From contig NZ_LXEN01000016.1 in NCBI RefSeq assembly GCF_001654855.1, positions 1 through 39,916 on the forward strand: DNA of 39,916 bases. The letters run 5' to 3'. This document shows, one piece after another, positions 20,401-30,557 of this stretch (its first letter is position 1; every line of letters starts with the position of its first letter). The position numbers and the translations under genes were made by a program. Under the pieces are notes generated by a model, which saw nothing but the letters and a program-made list of their open reading frames with translations, was not told where the DNA came from and did no database searches. This DNA comes from Proteus myxofaciens ATCC 19692 (lineage in GTDB: Bacteria > Pseudomonadota > Gammaproteobacteria > Enterobacterales > Enterobacteriaceae).

Positions 20401-20586
20401 ATGCTGAGTACAGGTGTTGGTGCTGAACTTCGTCAACCTTTAGGTGTATGTATGGTAGGTGGTTTAATTATGAGCCAAATACTGACACTCTTTACTACGC
20501 CAGTTATTTATCTACTGTTTGATAAATTATCACTCTATTTAAATCGTCATAAGCATGCTAAACATGATAACGGGGCTGTATCATGA
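17455..20586 (+). CDS. mdtB: RND efflux transporter subunit MdtB
   Basis: One of two different RND protomers that form the MdtB2C heterotrimer, which exports bile salts, novobiocin and related compounds with H+. The 1043 residues match the E. coli length (1040). The N-terminal [10 protein letters not shown] and the [12 protein letters not shown] motif are present. The proton-relay pair is Asp410-Asp411 in helix 4 ([10 protein letters not shown]). Twelve helices and two large periplasmic loops are visible. Its stop overlaps the mdtC start by 4 nt (ATGA). Confidence 0.96.
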   Translation: MTEKTHGTGGGPSRLFILRPVATTLFMVAILLAGIVGYRMLPVSALPEVDYPTIQVVTLYPGANPEVMTSAVTAPLERQFGQMSGLKQMSSQSSGGASVITLMFQLSLPLDVAEQEVQAAINAATNLLPSDLPYPPIYSKVNPADPPILTLSVTSNALPMTQLQDMVETRVSQKISQVNGVGLVSLAGGQRPAVRVKLNAQAAASYGLDSETIRNAINNANVNSAKGSLDGPTRSVTLSANDQMKSLDDYRQLIVSYKNGAPIRLADIATIEQAAENNQLGAWANQKQAIIINVQRQPGVNVIDTTDNIRALLPELISNLPKSVNVDILTDRTTTIRASVKDVQFELGLAIALVVMVIYLFLRNGVATLIPSIAVPLSLVGTFAVMYFCGFSVNNLTLMALTIATGFVVDDAIVVIENISRYLEKGDKPLTAALKGAGEIGFTIISLTFSLIAVLIPLLFMGDIVGRLFREFAITLAVAILISAVVSLTLTPMMCARLLKPESQIKHNRFEIACERFFEKMIAVYAVWLKRVLNHQWITLGVALSTLVLTVLLYLFIPKGFFPLQDNGLLQGTVETSQSISYQAMVEKQQQVVQKLMEDPDVENIASFVGIDGSNATLNTGRLQITLKPLDERDSRIDVIIPRLQSRIDSIAGITLYLQPTQDLTIDTQVSRTQYQFTLQATSLDELAHWVPKLSQALQNSPELTDVSSDWQANGMMAYINVDRDTASRLGISMNAIDNALYNAFGQRLVSTIYTQANQYRVVLEQDIRGSDGLQALSAVHLSGKDGAMVPLLSIASVEQRLAPLSINHQAQFPAATFSFNVADNSSLEAAVKAVKSAEEQIAMPKDITTQFQGATLAFESALSSTLWLIIAAIVAMYIVLGVLYESFIHPITILSTLPTAGVGALLALMAAGNELDVIAIIGIILLIGIVKKNAIMMIDFALAAEREQGLTPYEAIYQACLLRFRPILMTTMAALLGALPLMLSTGVGAELRQPLGVCMVGGLIMSQILTLFTTPVIYLLFDKLSLYLNRHKHAKHDNGAVS

Positions 20587-23500
20587 AGTTTTTCGCCCTA
20601 TTTATTAAACGACCTGTGGCCACAACGCTACTTAGCTTAGCGATATCGCTTTGTGGTGTTTTGGGGTTTATGTTGCTTCCTGTTGCACCATTACCACAAG
20701 TTGATTATCCCGTTATTAATATTTCTGCTTCATTACCCGGTGCTTCGCCTGAAACAATGGCATCATCAGTGGCCACACCCCTTGAGCGCTCTTTAGGACG
20801 TATTGCGGGTATTGATGAAATGACATCAAGCAGTGCATTAGGCAGTACGAATATCACATTGGTTTTTGATTTAGACAAAGATATTAATACCGCGGCTAGA
20901 GATGTTCAAGCTGCACTAAATGCTGCACAAAGCTTACTACCATCAGGTATGCCAAGTCGTCCGCGTTATTTTAAATCGAACCCTTCTGATGCACCGATTA
21001 TGATTTTAACGCTTACCTCTAAAACACATAATACAGGGGAACTTTACGATTTAGCCTCAACTCGCTTAGCGCAAAAGATCTCTCAAATTGAAGGTGTAAG
21101 TGAAGTCTCTGTAGGAGGTGGCTCATTACCCGCTGTACGTGTTGCGCTAAATCCTGATGCACTATTTAATCAAAATGTCAGCTTAGATGATGTGCGTAAA
21201 GCGATTAGTCAATCTAACGTTAGACGACCTCAAGGCTTTGTCACTAGTGATGAAAATCGTTGGCAAATCCAAACCAATGATGAGCTAAGTAAAGCAGCTG
21301 ATTATCGCCCTGTTATTGTGCATTACAATCAAGATGCCGTTGTTCGTTTAAGTGATGTTGCACAAGTCACAGACTCTGTACAAAATTCACGCGCAGCGGG
21401 CATGAGTGGTGGAGAGCCTGCCATTTTGCTGGTTATTCGCCGTGAAGCTGGCGCTAATATTATTGAAACCGTTAACCGTATTCGTGAAGAATTACCTGAT
21501 TTACGTGAGCTTATTCCTGCTAGTGTTGATTTAAAAGTTGCTCAAGATAGAACACCAACTATTCGCGCTTCTTTATCTGAAGTTGAGCGTGCTTTAGCAA
21601 TAGCCGTTGCTCTTGTTATTTTAGTGGTCTTTCTCTTTTTACGAGAGGGTAGAGCCACGCTTATCCCTGCTGTCGCAGTACCGGTATCACTAATTGGTAC
21701 TTTTTCAGCGATGTATTTATGTGGCTTTAGTTTAAATAACCTCTCATTAATGGCATTAACTGTCGCAACTGGGTTTGTTGTTGATGATGCCATTGTTGTC
21801 TTAGAAAATATCTCTCGTCATATTGAAAATGGCTTAAAACCGAAAGAAGCCGCCTTAAAAGGGGTCAGTGAAGTCGGGTTTACCGTACTTTCAATGAGTA
21901 TTTCACTCGTTGCTGTTTTTATTCCTTTATTATTAATGGATGGGCTTGTTGGTCGCTTATTTAAAGAATTTGCAATTACACTAACGACTGCTATTGGTAT
22001 TTCTCTTTTTGTTTCGCTAACACTAACGCCTATGATGTGTGCGCATTTACTTAAAGGAATAAAACCAAAATCCCAATCTCATTTACGTGGCTTTGGTAAA
22101 TTAATATTTCGCCTTCAACAAGGCTATAGCGTCACATTACAATCAGCATTACGCCATCGTCGTTGGGTTATGGCTATTTTTCTCGCCACTTTAGGGCTTA
22201 ATGTCTATCTCTATATCAGCGCGCCTAAAACCTTTTTTCCTGATCAAGATACAGGTCGTTTAATGGGATTTGTTCGCGCTGATCAGAGTATTTCATTTCA
22301 AGCAATGAAAGAAAAAATGACGCGCTTTATGCAAGAAATTAATGCGGATAAAGATGTTGATAGTGTTACTGGTTTTACAGGTGGGGGTAGGATCAACAGT
22401 GGTTTTATGTTTATCTCACTCAATCCTTTATCAGAGCGAACAGAAAGCGCCAATCAAGTGATTAATCGCTTACGTACTAAGCTTGCCAATGAACCTGGTG
22501 CTAATCTCTTTTTAATGCCAGTGCAAGATATCAGAGCGGGAGGTAGACAAGCAAATGCCAGCTATCAATTTACGTTATTAGCGGATGATTTAAGTGAATT
22601 ACGTAAATGGGAGCCTATTGTACGTAAAGCATTAGGCGAATTACCTGAGCTAGTTGATGTTAACTCCGATAAAGAAGATAAAGGCGCAGAAATGGCGATA
22701 ATCTATGATAGGGATACCATGTCTCAATTAGGGATTAACGTTAATGATGCCAACAATCTATTGAATAACGCTTTTGGTCAGCGCCAAATTTCAACAATTT
22801 ATGCACCATTAAACCAATATAAGGTCGTAATGGAAGTTGCTGAACAATATACACAAGATGTCTCAGCACTTGATAAAATGTATGTGATTAATTCACAAGG
22901 CGCACGTATTCCTTTATCTGCATTTGCAAGTTGGTATCCTGCTAATGCGCCACTAAGTGTGAATCATCAAGGATTATCAGCCGCCTCTACCATTGCCTTT
23001 AATATTCCTGATGGCTATACCCTATCAAATGCGATTGATTCTATAGAACGTACAATGACTCAATTGGGTGTGCCTAATACAGTAAGAGGCTCTTTTGCAG
23101 GTACAGCGCAAGTTTTTCAAGATACCATTAAATCTCAACTTATTCTGATCCTCGCTGCCATTGTTACTGTGTATTTAGTACTAGGCGTATTGTATGAAAG
23201 CTATATTCATCCACTGACTATTTTATCAACTTTACCTTCCGCAGGTGTTGGTGCCTTATTAGCTTTACGACTCTTTGATACACCTTTTAGCCTTATCGCG
23301 CTAATTGGTATTATGTTGCTTATCGGTATTGTTAAGAAAAACGCCATTATCATGGTGGATTTTGCAATTACGGCACAACGAGAAGGTAAATTGTCAGCAA
23401 AAGACGCGATTATCCAAGCGAGCTTATTGCGTTTTCGTCCTATTATTATGACTACGTTAGCGGCACTTTTTGGTGCTCTTCCTTTAATGTTAGGCAGTGG

Positions 23501-23666
23501 CGATGGTGCTGAACTACGTCAACCTTTAGGAATTACGATTGTGGGTGGTTTATTAATGAGCCAGTTACTTACGCTCTATACTACACCTGTTATTTATCTA
23601 TTTTTTGATGGATTACGCTCACGCTGGCAACAACGCCGTAATAGTCAAAAAGAGGCGAAAATATGA
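20583..23666 (+). CDS. mdtC: RND efflux transporter subunit MdtC
   Basis: The second RND protomer of the MdtBC pump, 1027 residues (E. coli 1025). It has the same architecture as Mdt[11 protein letters not shown] at the start, [10 protein letters not shown], the helix-4 pair Asp401-Asp402, and the C-terminal [12 protein letters not shown]. In the E. coli complex MdtC provides most of the drug-binding role. It overlaps mdtB upstream and baeS downstream by 4 nt each; in E. coli the MFS gene mdtD lies between mdtC and baeS and is absent here. Confidence 0.96.
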   Translation: MKFFALFIKRPVATTLLSLAISLCGVLGFMLLPVAPLPQVDYPVINISASLPGASPETMASSVATPLERSLGRIAGIDEMTSSSALGSTNITLVFDLDKDINTAARDVQAALNAAQSLLPSGMPSRPRYFKSNPSDAPIMILTLTSKTHNTGELYDLASTRLAQKISQIEGVSEVSVGGGSLPAVRVALNPDALFNQNVSLDDVRKAISQSNVRRPQGFVTSDENRWQIQTNDELSKAADYRPVIVHYNQDAVVRLSDVAQVTDSVQNSRAAGMSGGEPAILLVIRREAGANIIETVNRIREELPDLRELIPASVDLKVAQDRTPTIRASLSEVERALAIAVALVILVVFLFLREGRATLIPAVAVPVSLIGTFSAMYLCGFSLNNLSLMALTVATGFVVDDAIVVLENISRHIENGLKPKEAALKGVSEVGFTVLSMSISLVAVFIPLLLMDGLVGRLFKEFAITLTTAIGISLFVSLTLTPMMCAHLLKGIKPKSQSHLRGFGKLIFRLQQGYSVTLQSALRHRRWVMAIFLATLGLNVYLYISAPKTFFPDQDTGRLMGFVRADQSISFQAMKEKMTRFMQEINADKDVDSVTGFTGGGRINSGFMFISLNPLSERTESANQVINRLRTKLANEPGANLFLMPVQDIRAGGRQANASYQFTLLADDLSELRKWEPIVRKALGELPELVDVNSDKEDKGAEMAIIYDRDTMSQLGINVNDANNLLNNAFGQRQISTIYAPLNQYKVVMEVAEQYTQDVSALDKMYVINSQGARIPLSAFASWYPANAPLSVNHQGLSAASTIAFNIPDGYTLSNAIDSIERTMTQLGVPNTVRGSFAGTAQVFQDTIKSQLILILAAIVTVYLVLGVLYESYIHPLTILSTLPSAGVGALLALRLFDTPFSLIALIGIMLLIGIVKKNAIIMVDFAITAQREGKLSAKDAIIQASLLRFRPIIMTTLAALFGALPLMLGSGDGAELRQPLGITIVGGLLMSQLLTLYTTPVIYLFFDGLRSRWQQRRNSQKEAKI

Positions 23667-25039
23667 AACTAAGAAGCAAGCTTTTTCTCATTATTTTCGC
23701 CACTTGTATGATAGTCGTATTAGCAATGCATATCGGTATTCGTGGTAGTTTTGAGCAAGGATTTATCGGTTATATTAAGAAAAATAGTGAGCAACGCGCC
23801 ACATTATTAGCGCAAGCCTTAAGCGAACAATATGAGCAAACAGGAAGCTGGCACTTTCTTAATAGAGATGATCGCTCACTGTATCAAATCTTACGTACAA
23901 TTGATCAGATAAGCCAAAGTGGAGAAGGTCCACCACCAAGAGGTTGGCGTACACAATTTTGGATTGTTGATAAACAAATGCATCGCTTATTTGGCCATGA
24001 TAACCAATTCCCTGCTGAAACCTTTAAAAAACCCATTACTAACCATGATGAAATTGTAGGTTGGGTTATCGTTAGTGCTGCCGATAAAATCAGTAATGAA
24101 GCCGATATTAGTTTTGATAAACAGCAATTGCGTACTAGTTGGATAATTGCTGGCTTTACTGTTTTTATTGCTTTATTAATCACACTAATTCTTTCTCGCA
24201 GTATGATACGTCCAGTAAAACGTCTTGTTGAAGCAACGCATAAATTGGCCTCAGGCGATTTTTCAGTTCGTGTTAATCCAACAAGCAAAGATGAAATTAG
24301 TCAATTAGCGACAGATTTTAATCAGCTTGCCAGTACGTTAGAAAAAAATGAACAAATACGACGTGATTATATGGCGGATATTTCACATGAGTTGCGCACC
24401 CCACTTTCTATTTTAAAAGGTGAACTTGAAGCATTACAAGATGGTGTAAGAAAACCAACGACTGAAACTTTAAACTCATTGTTATTTGAAGTGACTAATT
24501 TGACTAAACTAGTTAACGATCTCCACCAGCTTTCATTATCAGATAGAGGCTCATTAACTTATCGCAAAAAGTTTATCGATATTAACGACGTAATATTATT
24601 AGCTGTCGCTTCATATCATCATGCTTATCAAGCAAAAGAGATTCAATTAACAACTCAATTAGATGATGTATCACCACTTATTGTACAAGCTGATCCTGAT
24701 AGGATGATCCAGCTTTTTCATAATTTGCTAGAAAATAGTATGCGATATACTTATTCTGGTGGGCAATTACAAATATCGACCCAAAAGAAACAAAATACAG
24801 TTTATATTGTCTTTGAAGATAGCGCACCAGGACTTGATAAATTGCAATATGAGGCTATTTTTCAGCGTTTTTATCGTGCTGAAAACTCGCGTAATCGCGC
24901 GAGTGGTGGTTCAGGGCTTGGTCTTGCTATTTGCGAAAATATTGTTGAAGCGCATAATGGTCATATTAATGCAATGCCCTCTTCTTTAGGCGGTATAAAG
25001 ATCCTTATCCAATTACCTGCCTATACAGATAATAATTAA
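23663..25039 (+). CDS. baeS: Envelope-stress sensor histidine kinase BaeS
   Basis: The inner-membrane sensor of the BaeSR system, which responds to envelope damage and toxic compounds. The 458 residues give helix 1 (about 6-26), a periplasmic domain, helix 2 (about 156-176), a HAMP linker (P-V-K-R-L-V-E-A-T), and a dimerisation domain with the phosphoacceptor His242 in [11 protein letters not shown]. The ATPase has N-L-L-E-N-S (N box) and G-G-S-G-L-G-L-A-I. The periplasmic domain contains a Gly-Pro-Pro-Pro-Arg run. The start overlaps the mdtC stop by 4 nt, so translation is coupled. Confidence 0.92.
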   Translation: MKLRSKLFLIIFATCMIVVLAMHIGIRGSFEQGFIGYIKKNSEQRATLLAQALSEQYEQTGSWHFLNRDDRSLYQILRTIDQISQSGEGPPPRGWRTQFWIVDKQMHRLFGHDNQFPAETFKKPITNHDEIVGWVIVSAADKISNEADISFDKQQLRTSWIIAGFTVFIALLITLILSRSMIRPVKRLVEATHKLASGDFSVRVNPTSKDEISQLATDFNQLASTLEKNEQIRRDYMADISHELRTPLSILKGELEALQDGVRKPTTETLNSLLFEVTNLTKLVNDLHQLSLSDRGSLTYRKKFIDINDVILLAVASYHHAYQAKEIQLTTQLDDVSPLIVQADPDRMIQLFHNLLENSMRYTYSGGQLQISTQKKQNTVYIVFEDSAPGLDKLQYEAIFQRFYRAENSRNRASGGSGLGLAICENIVEAHNGHINAMPSSLGGIKILIQLPAYTDNN

Positions 25040-25063
25040 TGTTTATGATAGCTAGGTAAAGGG

Positions 25064-25771
25064 ATGACAGCCGAAGATAATGTATATTCAATATTAATTG
25101 TCGAAGATGAACCTAAATTAGCACAATTGCTGATTGATTATCTTCACGCAGCAGGCTATCAAACACATTGGTTAGCCGATGGTGCCAATGTCAGTCAAAC
25201 GGTACAACAGCAACATATTGATCTCGTTCTACTTGATTTGATGTTACCCATTAAAGATGGCATCAGTGTTTGTAAAGAATTACGTCAATTCTCCGATATT
25301 CCAATAATTATGGTCACAGCAAAAACAGAAGAAGTTGATAGGCTATTAGGGCTTGAAATTGGTGCTGATGATTATATTTGCAAGCCTTATAGTCCACGAG
25401 AAGTCGTCGCGCGAGTAAAAACGCTATTACGCCGTTACTATCGCCCACAAGATATTGTTCAAAATGACAAAACCATGGTGATTGATGAGCAAGCTTATCA
25501 AGTGCAATATCATAATAAAATACTGGATTTAACGACCGCAGAATTCCGCTTACTCAAAGCATTAGCGACTCAACCAGGTAAAATATTAACCCGTGATCAA
25601 TTGATGGATCATCTTTATGATGATTATCGCATTGTGACTGATAGAACCATTGACAGTCACATTAAAAATTTACGTCGAAAACTTGAGCAACTCAATGATC
25701 AAATTGAGTTTATTCGCTCAATCTATGGTCAAGGTTATCGCTGGGAAACCCAAGCTTACCGTTTTCGATGA
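25064..25771 (+). CDS. baeR: Response regulator BaeR
   Basis: An OmpR/PhoB-type transcription factor that activates mdtABC and, in E. coli, spy and acrD. The 235 residues hold a receiver domain (acidic pocket Glu14-Asp15, phosphoacceptor Asp58, Thr85, Lys107) and a C-terminal winged helix ([10 protein letters not shown] ... [14 protein letters not shown]). It lies 24 bp after baeS and closes the operon. No clear intrinsic terminator is seen in the following 120 bp, so some read-through into trhP is possible. Confidence 0.94.
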   Translation: MTAEDNVYSILIVEDEPKLAQLLIDYLHAAGYQTHWLADGANVSQTVQQQHIDLVLLDLMLPIKDGISVCKELRQFSDIPIIMVTAKTEEVDRLLGLEIGADDYICKPYSPREVVARVKTLLRRYYRPQDIVQNDKTMVIDEQAYQVQYHNKILDLTTAEFRLLKALATQPGKILTRDQLMDHLYDDYRIVTDRTIDSHIKNLRRKLEQLNDQIEFIRSIYGQGYRWETQAYRFR

Positions 25772-25837
25772 AATATTTTACACAATAGATTGAACCTCAC
25801 CATACTTAAGCGCTAGAATCCTCCCCTTTATGATATA

Positions 25838-25858
25838 CCCCTACCTTTCGCGTGGGGG
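25838..25858 (+). promoter_or_regulatory. GC-rich hairpin in the trhP leader
   Basis: CCCCTAC - CTTTCGC - GTGGGGG forms a 7-bp stem (one U-G pair) 33 bp before the trhP start, unusually G/C-rich for this region. It is not followed by a T run, so it is not a terminator for baeR. Its role is unknown. Confidence 0.4.
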
Positions 25859-25890
25859 ACTGACTTGAAATCAGAACCAGGAAATTAACC

Positions 25891-27270
25891 ATGTTTACAC
25901 CCGAATTGCTCTCTCCTGCTGGCTCATTAAAAAATATGCGCTATGCCTTTGCTTATGGCGCAGATGCCGTTTATGCAGGTCAGCCACGTTATAGCTTGCG
26001 TGTGCGTAATAATGAATTTAACCATGAAAACCTCGCTAAAGGCATCCAAGAAGCCCATGAGTTAGGTAAACGCTTCTATGTTGTGGTTAATATTGCACCG
26101 CATAATGCCAAATTAAAAACCTTTATCCGTGATTTAAAACCTGTTATCGATATGGGTCCTGATGCGCTGATTATGTCCGATCCGGGTTTAATTATGATGG
26201 TTCGTGAAGCCTTCCCTGATATGGATATTCACCTTTCAGTACAAGCGAATGCTGTTAACTGGGCTACCGTTAAATTCTGGAAACAAATGGGATTAACGCG
26301 TGTTATTCTTTCTCGTGAGCTTTCTATTGATGAAATCGCAGAAATTCGTAAACAAGTCCCTGAAATGGAACTCGAAGTGTTTGTTCATGGCGCATTATGT
26401 ATGGCGTATTCGGGTCGTTGCTTACTCTCTGGTTATATCAATAAGCGTGATCCAAACCAAGGTACCTGTACTAACGCTTGTCGTTGGGAATATAAGGTAG
26501 AAGAAGGTAAAGAAGACGATGTTGGTAATATCGTTGAAAAATACCAACCAATTCCTGTTAAGAATGTCGAGCCAACATTAGGTACTGGAGCACCAACAGA
26601 CAAGGTTTTCTTAATCGAAGAAGCAAAACGTCCTGGTGAATATATGACCGCGTTTGAAGATGAACACGGTACCTATATCATGAACTCAAAAGATTTACGC
26701 GCAATTGAACACGTTGAGCAATTAACTCAAATGGGTGTGCACTCTTTAAAAATCGAAGGCCGTACTAAATCATTCTACTATTGTGCACGAACAGCACAAA
26801 TGTATCGTCGTGCTATTGATGATGCTGTTGCTGGAAAGCCTTTTGATCCCACGTTGCTAACCACATTAGAAGGTTTAGCGCACCGTGGTTATACTGAAGG
26901 CTTTTTGCGTCGCCATACTCACGATGCTTATCAAACTTATGAATATGGTTATTCTGTCTCTGATACTCAGCAATTTGTGGGTGAATTTACAGGTAAACGT
27001 GTTAATGGCTTAGCCGAAGTTGACGTAAAAAATAAATTTATACTGGGTGACAGTTTAGAATTAATGACACCAACAGGAAATATTCAATTCACGTTAGATG
27101 AATTGTTTAATAAGAAATTGCAACCTACAGATGTTGCACCTGGCAATGGTCACATTGTTTATTTTGCTGTTCCTGAAGATGTTGATTTGGACTACGCATT
27201 ACTTATTCGTAATTTACAAGGCACAACAACACGTCAACCACATAAAATTGATGCCGTAGAAGTTAAGTAA
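25891..27270 (+). CDS. trhP: tRNA 5-hydroxyuridine synthesis protein TrhP (YegQ, U32 family)
   Basis: A peptidase-U32-family protein required for prephenate-dependent formation of 5-hydroxyuridine at tRNA position 34, not a true protease in this role. The 459 residues match E. coli YegQ (453) through nearly the whole length. The U32 signature E-V-F-V-H-G-A-L-C-M-A-Y-S-G-R-C (about 164-179) and a downstream C-T-N-A-C-R-W supply four conserved cysteines that probably bind an iron-sulfur cluster. The C-terminal domain is present. CAGGAAA precedes the ATG. The small RNA CyaR follows, as in E. coli. Confidence 0.94.
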   Translation: MFTPELLSPAGSLKNMRYAFAYGADAVYAGQPRYSLRVRNNEFNHENLAKGIQEAHELGKRFYVVVNIAPHNAKLKTFIRDLKPVIDMGPDALIMSDPGLIMMVREAFPDMDIHLSVQANAVNWATVKFWKQMGLTRVILSRELSIDEIAEIRKQVPEMELEVFVHGALCMAYSGRCLLSGYINKRDPNQGTCTNACRWEYKVEEGKEDDVGNIVEKYQPIPVKNVEPTLGTGAPTDKVFLIEEAKRPGEYMTAFEDEHGTYIMNSKDLRAIEHVEQLTQMGVHSLKIEGRTKSFYYCARTAQMYRRAIDDAVAGKPFDPTLLTTLEGLAHRGYTEGFLRRHTHDAYQTYEYGYSVSDTQQFVGEFTGKRVNGLAEVDVKNKFILGDSLELMTPTGNIQFTLDELFNKKLQPTDVAPGNGHIVYFAVPEDVDLDYALLIRNLQGTTTRQPHKIDAVEVK

Positions 27271-27301
27271 AGTGTCATAATCCGATTTGATATGGTCAAT
27301 T

Positions 27302-27317
27302 TCAAATGCAGATCACA
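27302..27317 (+). promoter_or_regulatory. CRP site and promoter of cyaR
   Basis: A strong right half-site (ATCACA, TCACA at 27313-27317) faces a degenerate left half (TCAAA at 27302). The centre is at 27309.5. A -10 element TATCAT lies at 27339-27344, predicting a start near 27351, which places the site at -41.5, the class II CRP position. CRP activation of cyaR is established in E. coli. Confidence 0.7.
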
Positions 27318-27349
27318 TCAATAATGATTTGTTTGACGTATCATCAGTT

Positions 27350-27440
27350 CTGAAAAATAAAGAACTAGAATGAATACAGTAAGACTAGGAACCACCTCCT
27401 TGGCAAATCCAATCTCCCTTGGATTTGCCTTTTCTTTTTT
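27350..27440 (+). ncRNA. cyaR: Hfq-dependent small RNA CyaR
   Basis: Located directly downstream of trhP (yegQ), the conserved position of CyaR (RyeE). The 5' end TCTGAAAAAT resembles E. coli CyaR, and the signature AGGAACCACCTCCTT (27388-27401 region) is identical to it; its CCUCCUU segment pairs with Shine-Dalgarno sequences of targets such as ompX, luxS and nadE in E. coli. The terminator is an 11-bp stem GGCAAATCCAA/TTGGATTTGCC around the conserved TCTCCC loop, followed by a T-rich tail. The stem sequence differs from E. coli but pairing is kept, which supports a real RNA. Exact ends are estimates. Confidence 0.92.
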
Positions 27441-27550
27441 CATCTATACGTAAATCACTTCTCTTTTTCGTTATCCTTTGTAAAAAACATGGTAATTTTT
27501 GCAATATCAATTACTTTTAATATTGTAACTTAACTAAAGGATTCCTATCG

Positions 27551-28444
27551 ATGAGTAAAACCAGCTTGCTAATTATTAATGGAAAAAGTGCTAATAATCA
27601 GGCGTTGAGAAAAGCCGTCTATCAATTACGCAATGAAGGTTTTAACATTCAAGTAAGAGTGACTTGGGAATCAAATGATGTAAAACGCTTTGTTCAAGAA
27701 GCGATAACCCTTCATGCTGAAAATATAATTGCAGCAGGAGGTGATGGCACAATCAATAGCGTGGTTTCTGAGCTAATACACCTTGCGCCATCAACATTGC
27801 CAATACTTGGTATCATCCCATTAGGTACAGCGAATGATTTTGCGACAAGTGCACAAATCCCTCTTGATATGGAAAATGCGCTTAGTCTTGCTGTTAAAGG
27901 AAGAGCTGTGCCCATTGATGTTATCAATGTTAATAAAACACACTATTTTATTAATATGGCATCAGGGGGATTTGGAACAAAGATAACCACTCAAACCCCT
28001 GAGGCCTTAAAATCTGCTTTAGGCGGTGTCGCCTATTTTGTTAACGGTTTATTGCGTATGGATACGTTAAAAGCCGATTCTTGTACTATCGAAGCTGAAA
28101 ATTTTCATTGGAAAGGCGAAGCGCTTGTTTTAGGTATCGGTAATGGTCGTCAAGCGGGTGGTGGGCAACAACTTTGTCCTGAAGCACTGATTAACGACAA
28201 TAAACTGAATATTACCATTGTTGAAGCAAATGAATTGCTCCCTTCTATATTAACCAGCCTATTTGATCGCAAGAAAAACGACAAGATTATCGAGCAAGAA
28301 AGCGCTTGGGTAAACATCAGTTCATCTCATCAAATGATCTTTAATTTAGATGGAGAACCTCTTTTTGGAGATAAATTCTCATTTATTGTGTTACCTGAAG
28401 CGATCCACTGCCGATTACCACCTCAATGTGACTTGTTATCTTAA
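27551..28444 (+). CDS. yegS: Lipid kinase YegS (diacylglycerol kinase fold)
   Basis: A soluble lipid kinase reported to phosphorylate phosphatidylglycerol in vitro; the physiological role is unclear. The 297 residues (E. coli 299) carry the nucleotide-binding G-G-D-G-T-I-N motif near 65-71, P-L-G-T-A-N-D-F-A-T near 97-106, and the C-terminal F-N-L-D-G-E-P-L metal/lipid-site motif. The start at 27551 follows AAAGGAT. It lies between cyaR and fbaB, as in E. coli and relatives. Confidence 0.92.
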   Translation: MSKTSLLIINGKSANNQALRKAVYQLRNEGFNIQVRVTWESNDVKRFVQEAITLHAENIIAAGGDGTINSVVSELIHLAPSTLPILGIIPLGTANDFATSAQIPLDMENALSLAVKGRAVPIDVINVNKTHYFINMASGGFGTKITTQTPEALKSALGGVAYFVNGLLRMDTLKADSCTIEAENFHWKGEALVLGIGNGRQAGGGQQLCPEALINDNKLNITIVEANELLPSILTSLFDRKKNDKIIEQESAWVNISSSHQMIFNLDGEPLFGDKFSFIVLPEAIHCRLPPQCDLLS

Positions 28445-28493
28445 TGTAGATAAATGACAATCACTATCATCTCATCGTGAACTGGAGTAAGTA

Positions 28494-29543
28494 ATGACTG
28501 ATATAGTAAGTTTGTTAGGTTCTGACGCTAACTCGTTATTGGAACATCGTTGCCAAACCATCCCAAAAGACAATCTCTACCTACCAGGTTCTGACTTTAT
28601 TGATCGCGTAATGATTGATAATAATCGTCCTAATACCGTGTTGCGCTCTATGCAAACCTTATATAACCATGGACGTTTAGCAGGTACAGGGTATTTATCT
28701 ATTCTTCCTGTTGACCAAGGTGTTGAGCACTCTGCTGGCGCTTCTTTTGCCGCTAATCCACTCTATTTTGATCCCAAAAATATTGTTGAATTAGCTATTG
28801 AAGCAGGATGTAACTGTGTTGCTTCTACTTATGGTGTTCTTGCTTCTGTTTCTCGTCGTTATGCACACAAAATTCCTTTTCTTGTAAAATTAAATCATAA
28901 CGAAACATTAAGTTATCCAACTCAATATGACCAAACCTATTATGCAAGCGTTGAGCAAGCGTTTGAAATGGGGGCCGTTGCAGTAGGCGCCACAATTTAT
29001 TTCGGTTCACCTGAAAGCCGCCGCCAAATTGAAGAAATCTCCATGGCATTTGAACGTGCTCACGAATTAGGTATGGTCACAGTATTATGGGCCTATTTGC
29101 GTAACCCTGCATTTAAAAAAGATGGTGTTGATTATCATGCCAGTGCTGATTTAACAGGCCAAGCTAACCATCTTGCTGCAACAATTGGTGCTGATATCGT
29201 TAAACAAAAAATGGCTGAAAATAACGGTGGCTATACGGCTATCGGTTTTGGTCATACTGATGAACGTGTTTACACCAAATTAACCACTGATAACCCAATT
29301 GATTTAGTCCGTTATCAACTGGCTAACTGCTATATGGGTCGTGCTGGTTTAATTAATTCAGGTGGTGCTGCTGGTAAAAATGACCTTGAAGATGCTGTAC
29401 GTACTGCGGTGATTAATAAACGTGCGGGTGGTATGGGGCTAATTCTTGGTCGTAAGGCATTTAAGAAATCTATGAAAGATGGTGTTGCGCTTATTAATGC
29501 CGTACAAGATGTGTACCTCAATAAATCGGTCACTATCGCTTAA
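28494..29543 (+). CDS. fbaB: Class I fructose-bisphosphate aldolase FbaB
   Basis: A DhnA-type class I aldolase that cleaves or condenses fructose 1,6-bisphosphate, used chiefly in gluconeogenic growth in E. coli. The 349 residues match E. coli (350). The Schiff-base lysine is Lys237 in G-A-D-I-V-K-Q-K, the same number as in E. coli. The [10 protein letters not shown] motif (71-80) and the phosphate-binding glycine-rich segment [10 protein letters not shown] are intact. GGAG precedes the ATG. It is closed by a strong terminator. Confidence 0.95.
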   Translation: MTDIVSLLGSDANSLLEHRCQTIPKDNLYLPGSDFIDRVMIDNNRPNTVLRSMQTLYNHGRLAGTGYLSILPVDQGVEHSAGASFAANPLYFDPKNIVELAIEAGCNCVASTYGVLASVSRRYAHKIPFLVKLNHNETLSYPTQYDQTYYASVEQAFEMGAVAVGATIYFGSPESRRQIEEISMAFERAHELGMVTVLWAYLRNPAFKKDGVDYHASADLTGQANHLAATIGADIVKQKMAENNGGYTAIGFGHTDERVYTKLTTDNPIDLVRYQLANCYMGRAGLINSGGAAGKNDLEDAVRTAVINKRAGGMGLILGRKAFKKSMKDGVALINAVQDVYLNKSVTIA

Positions 29544-29580
29544 ATAGGCTACACTTAATTTTGTGCGCCTTTTTAACGTT

Positions 29581-29620
29581 ACCCCCAAAGTTAGATAATT
29601 AACTGTTGGGGGTATTTTTT
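29581..29620 (+). terminator. Intrinsic terminator after fbaB
   Basis: ACCCCCAA-AGTTA (29581-29593) pairs with TAACT-g-TTGGGGGT (29600-29613), a 13-bp stem with one bulge, followed by ATTTTTTT. Its T run touches the last codon of thiD on the other strand. Confidence 0.88.
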
Positions 29621-30417
29621 TACCACCAACGATGAAAATGATGAACAGGGCCAAAACCTTGCCCTACTTCTAAACTATCCGCATATTCAATAGCTTGTTG
29701 TAAATATAGTTTTGCTTGTTCAACGCAAATATGCCAATCAGTAACTTGTGGCCGTATTGCTGCCAATGCAGCCGAAAGTGTACAGCCTGTACCATGGGTA
29801 TTTTTTGTTTCAATACGTTTTGAAGTAAAACGCCATTCGCCATCTTCAGTCAATAGCCAATCAGGGCTTTCACTATGAACTAAATGCCCTCCTTTCATCA
29901 ATACCGCCTTACATCCTTTTTTAAGAAGAGCATAGCCTTGTTGCTTCATCGTTTGCTCATCTGTTGCCATTGTACAGCCAAGCAATACAGCGGCTTCAGG
30001 TAAATTAGGCGTAATAAGATCAACCAACGGTAGGAGTTGAGTTCGCATATTATCAACAGCATCAGGTTGAAGCAGAGGATCGCCACTTTTAGCAACCATT
30101 ACGGTATCAAGTACAACATGAGGAATAGCGTATTGATGCAATTTCTGACATACCACATCAATAATGGACATATTAGAAAGCATGCCTATTTTAACACTAT
30201 CAATACGTACATCAGAAAGCACAGAATCTAATTGAGCAGCAATAAAATCGGGCGATAAATCATATACAGCACTGACGCCACAGGTATTTTGTGCAACTAA
30301 TGCTGTTATTACCGTCGTACCATATACACCAAGGGCAGAAAATGTTTTTAAATCAGCCTGAATACCTGCTCCACCACTTGGGTCTGTTCCTGCAATTGTT
30401 AATGCATTAAATCTCAC
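29620..30417 (-). CDS. thiD: Hydroxymethylpyrimidine/phosphomethylpyrimidine kinase
   Basis: Phosphorylates HMP and HMP-P in thiamine pyrophosphate synthesis. The 265 residues match the family (ribokinase fold): I-A-G-T-D-P-S-G-G-A-G-I-Q-A-D (8-22), D-T-V-M-V-A-K-S-G near 103-111, and the anion-hole motif N-T-H-G-T-G-C-T-L-S-A-A near 207-218. The start is GTG at 30417 with AGGAG 7 nt upstream. It stands alone behind a TPP riboswitch, whereas E. coli thiD is in thiMD. The short ORF M-K-R-G-A-N-Q just upstream ends in a TGA overlapping this GTG. Confidence 0.95.
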   Translation of the reverse strand: MRFNALTIAGTDPSGGAGIQADLKTFSALGVYGTTVITALVAQNTCGVSAVYDLSPDFIAAQLDSVLSDVRIDSVKIGMLSNMSIIDVVCQKLHQYAIPHVVLDTVMVAKSGDPLLQPDAVDNMRTQLLPLVDLITPNLPEAAVLLGCTMATDEQTMKQQGYALLKKGCKAVLMKGGHLVHSESPDWLLTEDGEWRFTSKRIETKNTHGTGCTLSAALAAIRPQVTDWHICVEQAKLYLQQAIEYADSLEVGQGFGPVHHFHRWW

Positions 30418-30420
30418 TGA

Positions 30421-30557
30421 TTAGCTCCTCTTTTCATCACCAGAGACAGAAAAGTCGGGCTCTGTTATCAGCAGAGTTACCTTGACTTCCCTACGCTGGC
30501 ATTATCCAGATCAGGTTATACGGGTTCATCTCAGCCTTAAGGCGCCCCGAGCCAAAG
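30421..30557 (-). promoter_or_regulatory. TPP riboswitch controlling thiD
   Basis: The thi-box aptamer occupies about 30480-30557 on the minus strand. Stem P1 is CTTTGGCT (from 30557) paired with AGTCAAGG (to 30480), 8 bp. The conserved core elements are CTGAGA (30529-30534) and AACCTGATCTGGATAATGCC. Between aptamer and gene lie a hairpin CTCTG/CAGAG (30460-30476) and a possible UCUCU/AGAGG pairing that would hide the AGAGGAG ribosome binding site, so control of translation initiation is the likely mode. The mode is inference; the aptamer is clear. Confidence 0.95.
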
